From positions 1 through 64,000 of the IMG/VR virus record IMGVR_UViG_3300006737_000017: a stretch of 64,000 bases of DNA. One strand, given 5' to 3'. Positions 8,350-16,789 of the stretch are shown here, in pieces. This stretch comes from a virus. A model generated the notes under the pieces. It was not told the origin of the DNA, made no database searches, and saw only the letters and a list, made by a program, of their open reading frames with translations. Position numbers and translations under genes: made by a program. Position 1 is the first letter of the stretch. Every line of letters starts with the position of its first letter.

Positions 8350-9105
8350 ATGGCAATTGATTTAGAAGCAATCCGTAAGAAATTACAAGGATTACAAACG
8401 ACGACAACTAGAACGTCAAATTTATGGAAGCCTGAACCAGGCAAGAACCAAGTAAGAATAGTACCTTATCAGTATGATAAAGATAACCCATTTCAAGAGT
8501 TATTCTTTCATTATGGTTTAGGTAAAAGAAATTATCTCTCACCAACAACTTTTGGTGATGCAGATCCAGTGGTTGAGTTTGCTGATAAACTTAAACAAAC
8601 TGGTAATAGAGATGATTGGCAATTAGCTAAAGGTCTTACACCAAAGATGAGAACTTATGTTCCAGTATTGGTTAGAGGTCAAGAATCTGAAGGTGTTAAA
8701 CTTTGGGGATTCGGTAAAACTGTTTACCAAGAACTATTAACGTTTATAGCTGATCCTGATTATGGTGATATCACAGATGTAAAAGCTGGAAGAGACATTA
8801 CGGTTACATTTACACCTGCAGAAGGTGGAGAGAGATTTCCAAAGACTGCAATTATGGTTAAACCTAATCAAACAGCAGCAACAGATGATAAAGCAGTAGC
8901 TGAATCTATTATGAACGGTCAAGAAGATATCTTTAATATTTTCAAGAAAGTTTCTTATGATGATTTGAAATCTGCATTGGAAGAATGGTTAAACCCTGAA
9001 AATTCAGATGCTCCAGCAGAAACTCCAACACCAGTTGCAGCACCAGCAGGAGTTAAGAAAGCAGACGATATTGATTCAGCATTTGACGATTTATTTAATA
9101 ATTAG
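8350..9105 (+). CDS. gp32: Single-stranded DNA-binding protein, T4 gp32-like
   Basis: 251 aa. The N-terminus (LEAIRKKLQGLQ) matches the gp32 cooperativity region, followed by an OB-type core (GKNQVRIVPYQYDKDNPFQE, then VLVRGQ, then VKLWGFGKTVYQELL) and an Ala/Pro linker ending in the acidic tail DDIDSAFDDLFNN, the protein-interaction tip of phage SSBs. T4 gp32 binds zinc with a His/Cys set; no such cysteines are present, so this is a zinc-less version. It sits directly before uvsX. Role: coating ssDNA in replication and recombination. Confidence 0.9.
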   Translation: MAIDLEAIRKKLQGLQTTTTRTSNLWKPEPGKNQVRIVPYQYDKDNPFQELFFHYGLGKRNYLSPTTFGDADPVVEFADKLKQTGNRDDWQLAKGLTPKMRTYVPVLVRGQESEGVKLWGFGKTVYQELLTFIADPDYGDITDVKAGRDITVTFTPAEGGERFPKTAIMVKPNQTAATDDKAVAESIMNGQEDIFNIFKKVSYDDLKSALEEWLNPENSDAPAETPTPVAAPAGVKKADDIDSAFDDLFNN

Positions 9106-9116
9106 GAGATAGAGAT

Positions 9117-9260
9117 ATGATGACAATTGAACAAATTGAAAAGTTAATCGAAAAACCATTAAAGACTTTAGCAAGAGAATTAGAAAAGCAAGGTCTTATG
9201 GAAGGGCTAACACAGGAAATCATTTCTCATATTCTAAAAAATATTAGAGAAAATAAATAA
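9117..9260 (+). CDS. Small helical protein between SSB and UvsX (47 aa)
   Basis: Short ORF with a GGAGAtagagat-ATG ribosome site, ending 10 nt before uvsX, which has its own GGAGA. The product (MMTIEQIEKLIEKPLKTLAR) is amphipathic and helical with many Lys/Glu. Position between gp32 and uvsX suggests a recombination or replication accessory role, but there is no sequence evidence for one. Recognised as a gene from spacing, ribosome site and operon context. Confidence 0.5.
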   Translation: MMTIEQIEKLIEKPLKTLARELEKQGLMEGLTQEIISHILKNIRENK

Positions 9261-9270
9261 GGAGATAATT

Positions 9271-10416
9271 ATGGCTAGAAAAAGTAAAGCTCAAAAACAA
9301 AGTATTGCAGAGAGGGATGAACTAGCCGGAGTTATCGCTGATTCACTTAATAAGAAATTTAAGTCAATGAAGGTTGCATATTTCTTAGATGGAGCGGAGG
9401 ATACACCAACAGATTTAACTGAATGGGTATCCACCGGTTCGTCTTTGTTAGATTTAGCAATATCTAATAGACCTAATGGAGGAATACCAGTTGGAAGGAT
9501 TACAGAATTAACGGGGCTTGAAGCATCTGGTAAATCTTTGATTGGTGCTCACTTATTAGCTAATACTCAGAAACAAGGCGGTTTAGCAGTTTATATCGAT
9601 ACGGAAAATGCAATGAATGAAGAATTTGCTCGTGCAATTGGTATTGATATAAAAAGTTTATTATACATACAGCTAGAAGCTATTGAAGATATTTTTGAAG
9701 TTATTGAAAATATCATTATGAAGATTAGAGAATCAGATAATAATCGGTTAGTTACAATCGTAGTAGATTCAGTTGCAGCAGCAACAACTAAAGTAGAACA
9801 AGAAGCAGATTTTGAAAAGGATGGCTGGGCAACAAGTAAAGCTATTATCATTTCAAAAGCAATGAGAAAAGTAACACAATTAATAGGTAGACAAAGAATC
9901 TGTCTAGTGTTTACTAATCAATTAAGAGTTAGATTGGGAGTATCATTTGGTGATCCATATACAACTTCCGGCGGTAAAGCTCTAGGTTTTCATGCTTCTT
10001 GCAGACTAAGGTTAAAAGCTGCTGGGCAAATTAAAGCTAAGATTGACGGCAAAGAGCATGTAGTTGGTATTAAAACTAAAGCTCAAGTAGTCAAGAACAG
10101 AATGGGACCACCATTAAGAACTGCAGAATTTCAAATACTTTTTGATAGAGGTATTGATGATTATGGTTCATGGTTACAAGTTATGAAAGACTATAATTTA
10201 GTCAAGCAAGGTGGCTCCTGGTATACCTATATTGATCAGAATGGAGAGGAACTCAAGTTTATGTCCAAAGAATTTGAAGATAAAATCCTATCCGATGAAG
10301 ACAGAAAAGAACGTATATATCAATCTATATGTAATGCTCTTTGTATGTCTTATCAAACTGACGATATTGGTATAGATGATGTTGAAATTGGGAACGATGA
10401 TGTGCCTATAAACTAA
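9271..10416 (+). CDS. uvsX: RecA-like recombinase UvsX
   Basis: 381 aa, close to T4 UvsX (391 aa). Walker A GLEASGKS is at residues 82-89 and Walker B-like TIVVDSVAAA around 167. RQRICLVFTNQLRVRLGVSFGDPYTTSGGKALGFHAS supplies the L2/strand region of phage RecA proteins (written here as a region, residues ~208-245). It forms filaments on ssDNA for recombination-dependent replication and repair and works with the gp32-like SSB encoded 166 nt upstream. The TAA is followed by a structured 230-nt intergenic region. Confidence 0.93.
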   Translation: MARKSKAQKQSIAERDELAGVIADSLNKKFKSMKVAYFLDGAEDTPTDLTEWVSTGSSLLDLAISNRPNGGIPVGRITELTGLEASGKSLIGAHLLANTQKQGGLAVYIDTENAMNEEFARAIGIDIKSLLYIQLEAIEDIFEVIENIIMKIRESDNNRLVTIVVDSVAAATTKVEQEADFEKDGWATSKAIIISKAMRKVTQLIGRQRICLVFTNQLRVRLGVSFGDPYTTSGGKALGFHASCRLRLKAAGQIKAKIDGKEHVVGIKTKAQVVKNRMGPPLRTAEFQILFDRGIDDYGSWLQVMKDYNLVKQGGSWYTYIDQNGEELKFMSKEFEDKILSDEDRKERIYQSICNALCMSYQTDDIGIDDVEIGNDDVPIN

Positions 10417-10497
10417 ACGCCAAGGGTTTTAGGTGAATTTCAACACCTGTAAAAAAATTGCTAACAAACTTTTTTTTACCGGGAAAATTCAATAGTT

Positions 10498-10548
10498 GAT
10501 GGTGATCTGAGAATAGGTAGCTAGAATGTTAGCTTAATGATCACCATC
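10498..10548. repeat. Inverted repeat (10-bp perfect arms) in the uvsX-FEN intergenic region
   Basis: GATGGTGATC at 10498-10507 pairs perfectly with GATCACCATC at 10539-10548 around a 31-nt loop; flanks (AATAG / CTATT) extend pairing with two mismatches. Earlier, AGGTG 10431-10435 and CACCT 10444-10448 form a weaker hairpin followed by A- and T-runs, possibly a terminator for the uvsX operon. The region 10417-10646 has no credible ORF; it holds these structures, a TTGTTAATAACT box and promoter P5. Confidence 0.6.
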
Positions 10549-10553
10549 TTCTA

Positions 10554-10565
10554 TTGTTAATAACT
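10554..10565. promoter_or_regulatory. TTGTTAATAACT box upstream of P5 (putative operator)
   Basis: TTGTTAATAACT lies 23 nt before the TTTG of P5. Two further copies precede P13 at 57341 and 57362. The core GTTA-A-TAAC is a short palindrome; on the opposite strand TTATTAACA differs by one base from the DnaA-box form TTATNCACA. A shared regulator site, or a host DnaA site, is inferred. Confidence 0.45.
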
Positions 10566-10588
10566 TTTTCAAAATACTTGTCCTTTTC

Positions 10589-10620
10589 TTTGGATAAGTC
10601 GAAAAAAATTCTTATATTAG
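10589..10620 (+). promoter_or_regulatory. Promoter P5 (TTTG-N20-TATATTAG), leadered
   Basis: TTTGGATAAGTCG from 10589 and TATATTAG at 10613-10620, spacer 20 nt. The FEN gene starts 26 nt past the -7 box after an A-rich leader with no clear Shine-Dalgarno. Confidence 0.75.
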
Positions 10621-10646
10621 TATTATAATAAAAAAGACCAAACTAA

Positions 10647-11681
10647 ATGAAAAAGTATTATAGCGATATACTAAGCAATCTAAAAGAGGACTCTGAACCT
10701 TTGAAACTAAATGATAGGGTTTTACTAATAGATGGCTTAAACACATTTATCAGAGCTTTTGTTATGAACCCTTCAACTAATGAAGATGGTATTCATATAG
10801 GCGGTATTAAAGGATTCCTTTTATCAATAGGCTATGCTATTAAAAATATTAAACCCACTAGGGTAATAATTTGTTTTGATGGTGCTGGCGGTTCACAACG
10901 TAGACGTAAACTACATCCAGATTATAAACAGAATCGTAAAGTAAACCGAAAGCTTTTAAGAGCTGCCCATCAAGATCACTCAGCTGAAGATAATAAACTT
11001 GCAATGAAGTATCAAATGCAAAGGCTAATTGGGTATCTTTCTAATTGCCCAGTAACATTGGCAACTATAGATAAAATAGAAGCCGATGATTCAATAGCTT
11101 ATATGTGCAAACAACTATTACCAGATAGCAATTGTTTTATAATGTCTTCAGATAAAGACTTCTTACAATTAGTAGATAGCAGGATTACAGTTTGGTCTCC
11201 AACAAAAAAGAAATATTATTTTGCACACGATGTTCAAGATGAATTTGGTTTAATACCAGAAAATTATATATTATACAAATGCTTGCTTGGTGACAAAGGT
11301 GATAATGTTCCTGGCATTAGAGGTTTAGGTCATAAGTCTCTTATAAAGCATTTACCTATTCTATTCGGTCCAGACGTATTAACTCTAGAAGATATTATAG
11401 AATATGCAAAAACAAATTCAATTCCATCAAGACAATTGAATTTAATTAAAGATAACGAAGATAAGCTCTATCTAAACTATCAACTAATGCAATTACATGA
11501 AACTGAAATATCAGGTTCAGCAAAAGAAAAATTGCAAAATATATTAAAAGCAGATATTCCTTCATTCGTAAAATATGATTTTATGAAAATGCTTTTAGAA
11601 GATAGAATGCTTATAGTAAAAAACATAGAATTTTGGATAAGAGATGTTTTCTTATCACTAGACACAAAGGCTAAAGAATGA
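10647..11681 (+). CDS. rnh: 5'-3' exonuclease / flap endonuclease (T4 Rnh, FEN-like)
   Basis: 344 aa. Recognised from the FEN/5' nuclease metal-site motifs in order: LIDGLNTFIRAF (~28-39), CFDGAGGSQRRRKLHPDYK, KIEADDSIAYM, MSSDKDFLQLVD, and LLGDKGDNVPGIRGLG (residues ~213-228, helix-hairpin-helix entry). These supply the conserved aspartates. The role is RNA-primer and 5' flap removal on the lagging strand. It overlaps the helicase gene by 4 nt (ATGA), so the two are translationally coupled, and it is transcribed from P5. Confidence 0.9.
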   Translation: MKKYYSDILSNLKEDSEPLKLNDRVLLIDGLNTFIRAFVMNPSTNEDGIHIGGIKGFLLSIGYAIKNIKPTRVIICFDGAGGSQRRRKLHPDYKQNRKVNRKLLRAAHQDHSAEDNKLAMKYQMQRLIGYLSNCPVTLATIDKIEADDSIAYMCKQLLPDSNCFIMSSDKDFLQLVDSRITVWSPTKKKYYFAHDVQDEFGLIPENYILYKCLLGDKGDNVPGIRGLGHKSLIKHLPILFGPDVLTLEDIIEYAKTNSIPSRQLNLIKDNEDKLYLNYQLMQLHETEISGSAKEKLQNILKADIPSFVKYDFMKMLLEDRMLIVKNIEFWIRDVFLSLDTKAKE

Positions 11682-13024
11682 TAAACAAACTTTCAGATTT
11701 CGGATATAACTTTCAAGTTAAATTAATAGCTGCACTATTAACTGATAAAAACTTTTTGCAACAGATTTCAGATATATTAGATTATAAATATTTTGAATCA
11801 GAAGCAACATCTTTTATTGTTAAATGTATAAAATCGCATGTTATAGAATTTAAGGCTCCACCAACAATGGAGGTAATGAAAGTAAAAATTAAAGAATTAA
11901 AGGATGACGTATTAGAAACATCTGTTGTATCTTCATTAAAAGATGCAATGAGAAATGTTGAATCTACTGATCTAGCATTTATTAAAGAAGAATCTATAAA
12001 GTTTTGTAAAAATCAAAAATTAAAGGGTGCTATCGTTGAATCTGTTAACCTATTAGAAAGTGGAGAATTTGAAGCTATTAAGGTTAAGATTGATGAAGCA
12101 ATGAAAGCTGGGGGAGATAGGAATATCGGTCACGAATATAATATTGATGTTGATGATAGGTATAAGGAAAGTGTTCGTAACACAATTACAACAGGATGGG
12201 AAGTAATTGACGATTTAGCAGATGGAGGTTTGGGCTCTGGAGAATTAGGAGTAATGGTAGCACCCGCCGGTATTGGAAAATCTTGGGCATTAGCAAATGT
12301 TGGTGCCAACGCAGTAAAAGCAGGTAAAACAGTTTTACATTATACATTAGAATTAAATCAAGCTTATGTTGGTTTGAGGTATGATTCTATATTCACAGGT
12401 ATTGCTGCTCAAGATTTGAAGTATAATTTAGATGACGTTAAGAAAAGGTTAAAAACTATACCAGGAGAATTGATTATAAAATATTACCCTACAAAGGGTG
12501 CAACAGTTTTATCTATTGGTTCTCATATAGAGAAATGCATAATACAAAGTAAAAAACCTGATCTAGTAATCGTAGATTATGCCGATTTATTACGCGGTAA
12601 TGGTAGAGAAGTAAGACACGAGCTTGGTAATATATACGAAGATTTACGTGGATTAGCTGGTGAATATGAAATCCCAGTATGGACAGCTTCTCAAGCTAAT
12701 CGTTCTGCATTACAAGAGGACGTAATTCAAGCTGATAAAATTGCTGAATCTTATTCGAAGATAATGACTGCAGATTTTGTAGTTTCTTTATCCAGAAAGA
12801 TAGAAGACAAGGCAGCTGGAACTGGGAGATGGCATGTTATAAAAAATAGATTTGGACCAGATGGTATTACTTTACCATCAAAGATGAATGCTTCTAATGG
12901 TCAAATAGATATCTATGATGGAGGCACTGTACAAGGCCAAGCAGCACAACAAGACATCAATGACAATTCAGAATATTTAAGAAAAATGCTAGGTAAAAAG
13001 TTCGAAGAATTAAATACAAAGTAG
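11678..13024 (+). CDS. gp41: Replicative DNA helicase, DnaB/T4 gp41-like
   Basis: 448 aa with the DnaB/gp41 fold order: a helical N-terminal domain (1-170), a RecA-like ATPase core with Walker A APAGIGKS at 195-202, Walker B PDLVIVDYADLLRG, and WTASQANRSALQ containing the sensor Gln/arginine-finger region. Hexameric 5'-3' helicase for the replication fork, working with the PolB at 17294. No primase gene was seen in the window. It starts in ATGA overlap with the FEN gene, and a hairpin terminator follows. Confidence 0.9.
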   Translation: MINKLSDFGYNFQVKLIAALLTDKNFLQQISDILDYKYFESEATSFIVKCIKSHVIEFKAPPTMEVMKVKIKELKDDVLETSVVSSLKDAMRNVESTDLAFIKEESIKFCKNQKLKGAIVESVNLLESGEFEAIKVKIDEAMKAGGDRNIGHEYNIDVDDRYKESVRNTITTGWEVIDDLADGGLGSGELGVMVAPAGIGKSWALANVGANAVKAGKTVLHYTLELNQAYVGLRYDSIFTGIAAQDLKYNLDDVKKRLKTIPGELIIKYYPTKGATVLSIGSHIEKCIIQSKKPDLVIVDYADLLRGNGREVRHELGNIYEDLRGLAGEYEIPVWTASQANRSALQEDVIQADKIAESYSKIMTADFVVSLSRKIEDKAAGTGRWHVIKNRFGPDGITLPSKMNASNGQIDIYDGGTVQGQAAQQDINDNSEYLRKMLGKKFEELNTK

Positions 13025-13059
13025 AGGTTATATAAATATATATGCATATTTATTATGGA

Positions 13060-13088
13060 GACTGGCACTAACCATGCCGGTCATTTTT
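13060..13088 (+). terminator. Rho-independent terminator after the helicase gene
   Basis: GACTGGCA at 13060-13067 pairs with TGCCGGTC at 13075-13082 (one G-U pair) around the loop CTAACCA, followed by A and five T (13084-13088). It closes the FEN-helicase unit ahead of the RNR gene. Confidence 0.75.
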
Positions 13089-13123
13089 ATCTATAAAAAC
13101 TAACAAAAATAAAGGAAGAAACA

Positions 13124-14983
13124 ATGGAAGTATCAAATCAGATTTTATCGGAAATCACAGTATACATGAAGTACGCCAAGTATAACGAGGAGCTAGGCAG
13201 AAGGGAAACGTGGAAAGAATTAGTTACTCGTAATAAAAAAATGCATATAAAGAAATTTCCAACATTGAAAGATGAAATTGAAGATGCTTATAAATTAGTA
13301 TATGATAAGAAAATTTTGCCGTCTATGAGGTCTTTGCAATTTGGTGGAAAACCAATAGAGATATCTCCAAACAGAATTTACAATTGTGCTTATTTACCAA
13401 TAGATTCCATTGAATCTTTTAGTGAAACTATGTTTTTGTTGTTGGGTGGAACCGGAGTTGGTTATTCTGTTCAAAGACATCACGTAAATAAATTACCAGT
13501 TATCAATAAGCCTTATCCAAAAAGAAAGAGAAGATTTTTAATTGGAGATTCAATTGAAGGTTGGGCTGATGCTGTAAAGGTGTTGATGAAATCTTATATG
13601 AATGGAGGAGGATCTAGAATAGAATTCGATTATTCTGACATTAGAGCTAAGGGAGCAAGGTTAATTACTTCAGGTGGTAAAGCTCCAGGACCTCAGCCTC
13701 TAAAAGAATGTTTATTAAAATTGCAAGGTATATTAGAATCAAAAGAAACTGGTGATAGATTAACTACATTAGAAGCTCATGATATGATTTGTCATATTGC
13801 TGATGCTGTATTAGCAGGAGGTATTCGTAGAGCTGCTTTAATTTCTTTATTTAACGCAGACGATGAACAAATGATTTCTTGTAAATCGGGTGATTGGTGG
13901 GAGAAGAACCCTCAACGTGGTAGAGCAAATAACTCTGCTTGTTTAATGAGACATAAAATTACTAAATCTTTCTTCATGGATCTTTGGAAAAGAGTTGAAT
14001 TATCTAATGCTGGAGAACCTGGTATCTATTTCAATAATGATAAAGATTGGGGAACTAACCCATGTTGCGAAATTGCATTAAGACCTTTTCAGTTTTGTAA
14101 TTTATGCGAAGTAAACGTTTCAAATATTGAATCTCAAGAAGATCTTAACAAGAGAGTAAAGGCAGCAGCATTCATTGGAACTTTACAAGCAGGATATACA
14201 GAATTCCATTATCTAAGAGAAATTTGGAGAGAGACTACAGAGAAGGATGCATTAATAGGAGTTTCAATGACTGGTATAGGTTCTGGAGTCGTTTTAGGTT
14301 ATAATATGACTGAAGCTGCAAAAATAGTTAAGAAAGAAAATATAAGAGTTGCAAAGATAATAGGTATTAATAAGTCTGCAAGAACTACAACAGTTAAACC
14401 AGCAGGAACAACTTCTTTAGTATTAGGAACTTCTTCAGGTATTCACGCATGGCACAATGACTATTATATTAGAAGAATAAGAGTTGGTAAGAATGAATCT
14501 ATTTATCCTTATCTAAAAGCAAACCATCCTGATTTAATAGAAGATGAATATTTTAGACCACACGATACAGCAGTTATTCAAGTGCCACAGAAAGCACCAG
14601 AAGGTTCTATACTAAGAACAGAGTCACCATTTCAGATTTTAGAGAGAGTAAAGAAAGTAGCATCTGAATGGGTAAATCCTGGTCATAGAAACGGGTCAAA
14701 CACTCATAACGTTTCAGCAACTATATCATTGAAACCTGACGATTGGGAATTAGCTGGTCAATGGATGTGGGAAAATAGAAAACATTATAACGGACTATCA
14801 GTATTACCTTATAATGGTGGAACATATACTCAAGCACCATTTGAAGATATTACTAAAGAAAAATACAATGAGATGTTACAATCACTAAGTGATGTAAACC
14901 TTTCAAACGTTATGGAAAAAGAAGATAATACAAATTTATCTGGGGAATTAGCTTGTGCAGGAGGATCTTGTGAAATCACTTAA
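13124..14983 (+). CDS. nrdJ: Adenosylcobalamin-dependent class II ribonucleoside-triphosphate reductase
   Basis: 619 aa, shorter than Lactobacillus leichmannii RTPR (739 aa) but of that monomeric type. Key residues: Cys88 (NRIYNCAYLP), the active-site set Cys314, Glu316 and Cys325 (NPCCEIALRPFQFC, same 11-residue spacing as RTPR C408/C419), PAGTTSLVLG, and a C-terminal redox pair Cys611-x4-Cys616 (CAGGSC). It makes dNTPs from NTPs using coenzyme B12, needs no oxygen and no NrdB subunit, and so depends on host cobalamin. It sits after a terminator with a GGAAGAAACA ribosome region and before small genes and the dTMP/dCMP-related enzymes. Confidence 0.93.
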   Translation: MEVSNQILSEITVYMKYAKYNEELGRRETWKELVTRNKKMHIKKFPTLKDEIEDAYKLVYDKKILPSMRSLQFGGKPIEISPNRIYNCAYLPIDSIESFSETMFLLLGGTGVGYSVQRHHVNKLPVINKPYPKRKRRFLIGDSIEGWADAVKVLMKSYMNGGGSRIEFDYSDIRAKGARLITSGGKAPGPQPLKECLLKLQGILESKETGDRLTTLEAHDMICHIADAVLAGGIRRAALISLFNADDEQMISCKSGDWWEKNPQRGRANNSACLMRHKITKSFFMDLWKRVELSNAGEPGIYFNNDKDWGTNPCCEIALRPFQFCNLCEVNVSNIESQEDLNKRVKAAAFIGTLQAGYTEFHYLREIWRETTEKDALIGVSMTGIGSGVVLGYNMTEAAKIVKKENIRVAKIIGINKSARTTTVKPAGTTSLVLGTSSGIHAWHNDYYIRRIRVGKNESIYPYLKANHPDLIEDEYFRPHDTAVIQVPQKAPEGSILRTESPFQILERVKKVASEWVNPGHRNGSNTHNVSATISLKPDDWELAGQWMWENRKHYNGLSVLPYNGGTYTQAPFEDITKEKYNEMLQSLSDVNLSNVMEKEDNTNLSGELACAGGSCEIT

Positions 14984-15048
14984 AGACGACTGGATCTCTG
15001 CTCTATACTTCCAACAAATGGTTATTAAAAACTCCAAGGAGAATAATA

Positions 15049-15243
15049 ATGATCAACATAAACGAATTGAACCGAAAGTTAAAAGCAGCTCAAGAGGAAA
15101 TAAAGGAATTCCAAAAAAATTGCAAACATGAAAAACAAGCAATGAAGATGAACGACAAGAATGAAATAAAATGGCACTGCATAAAGTGTGATATGTTTAC
15201 AAAATTACCAACAAAGGACGAGGTTACAAAATGGCTGAAATAA
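15049..15243 (+). CDS. Small zinc-ribbon-like protein (64 aa)
   Basis: Starts behind AAGGAGAATAATA. The N-terminal helix (NELNRKLKAAQEEIKEFQ) is followed by C-x-H (NCKHEK) and WHCIKCDMF (C-x2-C), a plausible four-ligand zinc site. The last 13 nt overlap the next gene. Function unknown; such small ribbons often bind nucleic acid or partner proteins. Confidence 0.6.
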   Translation: MININELNRKLKAAQEEIKEFQKNCKHEKQAMKMNDKNEIKWHCIKCDMFTKLPTKDEVTKWLK

Positions 15244-15476
15244 AAGAAGAAAAAGAATTAGTTTTACAAAGAGTACCACCTGGAGATCAATGGTCTCCTG
15301 TCAATGGTGATACAAAAATGGTACTACCATCTTTAACAGAAGGGTTAGAATACATTTTTCAGAGAGATGGACAAAGAGATTTTCATTTAGCAGCATTAGA
15401 TGGTAAAGTATATGCTGTTAGTGAAATAGAAATAGCTCCTCCTCCACCAAAGAAATTCAATTTATATGGCGAATAA
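15231..15476 (+). CDS. Small phage protein of unknown function (81 aa)
   Basis: Overlaps the previous gene by 13 nt. Predicted beta-rich with an ILE/PRO-rich C-terminus (EIEIAPPPPKKFNLYGE). No motif recognised. It is the last gene before promoter P6. Confidence 0.55.
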   Translation: MAEIKEEKELVLQRVPPGDQWSPVNGDTKMVLPSLTEGLEYIFQRDGQRDFHLAALDGKVYAVSEIEIAPPPPKKFNLYGE

Positions 15477-15508
15477 TTTCGATAAGTCGAAAAAATTTAT
15501 TATATTAG
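15477..15508 (+). promoter_or_regulatory. Promoter P6 (TTTC variant), predicted leaderless
   Basis: TTTCGATAAGTCG from 15477, TATATTAG at 15501-15508, spacer 20 nt. The next ATG (15513) is 4 nt away. Confidence 0.72.
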
Positions 15509-15512
15509 TTAT

Positions 15513-16034
15513 ATGATTACAATGATAGAAGGCCCTAGGAATACGGGCAAAACACACTTACTAAAAGAGTCTGGAATAAAGGTTTATAAATTTCCATTTG
15601 CAAAATGGTATGATATCTTAGATTTAGGCAAAGATAAATTAGCTGCAAATGCTTTTGGCATGGGCAGGTTAATGTTGCATGACTTAGATAACAATGGGTA
15701 TATAGACAATATAGTTACAGATAGAAGTATTATTACTCCATTAGCTTGGGGAGTTATAGAAGGTCGCATGGATAAAAGACAATCTCATAACCTTTTAATG
15801 GAAATGATAAATACTGGTATTATAAACGTTGATAATAAAATTATTTATATGAAAGGCGATAATCCAAATGGCAGAAACAGAGGAGATCATTGGGATGAAG
15901 CTGATTATGAAATAGAAGATAGAATGTATTATCATATAATGGAAACAATTGATAAATATTTAGGAAACGTTATAGAGTTTGAAAATAAATTTGATAAGTT
16001 ATCAGTTGCATTATTTAAGAAGGCAGTACTATGA
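15513..16034 (+). CDS. P-loop nucleotide kinase-like protein (dNMP/thymidylate kinase type)
   Basis: 173 aa. Walker A GPRNTGKT is at residues 7-14; DRSIITPLAWG (~71-81) resembles the D-R-(Y/S) substrate-binding motif of thymidylate and deoxynucleoside kinases; GDNPNGRNRGDHWDEADYE provides an Arg-rich lid. It ends in ATGA overlap with the TS-family gene and lies two genes before dUTPase, so phosphorylation of dTMP or a modified dCMP is the likely job. Exact substrate is not readable from sequence. Confidence 0.68.
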   Translation: MITMIEGPRNTGKTHLLKESGIKVYKFPFAKWYDILDLGKDKLAANAFGMGRLMLHDLDNNGYIDNIVTDRSIITPLAWGVIEGRMDKRQSHNLLMEMINTGIINVDNKIIYMKGDNPNGRNRGDHWDEADYEIEDRMYYHIMETIDKYLGNVIEFENKFDKLSVALFKKAVL

Positions 16035-16780
16035 GTTTCTCACAATATCCATCACACGCAATTAAAAAGACCAAAGAAAAATTATACTCTTTAGGTAAAG
16101 AAGTATTCAGTGGTAAATGGCAATCAGTAGATACGGATCATGCAATGTGGGAATTATTCAATCATAATTTTTCTACAGCAATGCCTCAAACTATTGAAGA
16201 AATGGCTAAAGAAATCAAACCCAATCTTCCTTGGGCAAATGATCATTTTGAAGAAAGAATTGGAGGTAAACCATTGAATCCTCCACCAAGTAACGAATGG
16301 TGGCCATTTGCACAAAGAGGTAACAAGCAATTCAAAGCAGAAGAAAAGTTTTCTCATACATATCCTGAAAGACTATGGCCTCCATATAGAAAGGGTGTTA
16401 GATATAATTATGGCGATATGGGTGATGTAATAGATTTGCTAGAAAGAGAACCCTATACTCGTCAAGCTTTCTTACCAATATGGTTTCCAGAAGATACTGG
16501 TGCTCATCACAAAGAAAGAGTTCCATGTACAATAGGTTATCATTTTATTAGAAGAGCTGAATTTCTGCACATGTTTTACTTCATTCGTTCATGTGATTAC
16601 GTCAGACACTTTAGAGATGATATATACATGGCAATGAGAAAAGCCAGATTTGTATTAGATGAATTACAAAAAAGAAGTAAAGATTGGAAAGAAGTAAAGC
16701 TTGGTCTTTATGATATGAAAATAATTTCATTACACTGTTTTGCTGGTGAAAAAGAAATACTAAAACAAAATAATAAATAG
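16031..16780 (+). CDS. Thymidylate synthase family enzyme; substrate residue suggests dCMP (hydroxy)methylase
   Basis: 249 aa. RLWPPYRKGVRYNYGDM (115-130) matches the TS N-terminal Arg region. Cys166 in RVPCTIGYHF is the nucleophile, and RSCD (186-189) is the phosphate-binding Arg. The Cys-to-Asp spacing (23) equals E. coli TS C146-D169. On that register E. coli Asn177, which recognises dUMP, is Asp197 here (HFRDDIY). Asp at this position marks dCMP-using enzymes such as T4 dCMP hydroxymethylase, and N177D changes TS preference to dCMP. The product could therefore be 5-hydroxymethyl- or 5-methyl-dCMP rather than dTMP. The C-terminal His/Tyr region is diverged, so plain TS remains possible. 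Confidence 0.7.
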   Translation: MSFSQYPSHAIKKTKEKLYSLGKEVFSGKWQSVDTDHAMWELFNHNFSTAMPQTIEEMAKEIKPNLPWANDHFEERIGGKPLNPPPSNEWWPFAQRGNKQFKAEEKFSHTYPERLWPPYRKGVRYNYGDMGDVIDLLEREPYTRQAFLPIWFPEDTGAHHKERVPCTIGYHFIRRAEFLHMFYFIRSCDYVRHFRDDIYMAMRKARFVLDELQKRSKDWKEVKLGLYDMKIISLHCFAGEKEILKQNNK

Positions 16781-16789
16781 GAGAAGAAA

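Noticed and set aside
14970-15131. Extra 53-codon frame with GTG start after an AGGAGG at the nrdJ end
   Set aside because: The AGGAGG is part of the coding sequence for the redox-Cys tail of NrdJ, and half the frame overlaps the better supported zinc-ribbon gene at 15049. Not excluded, but unsupported.
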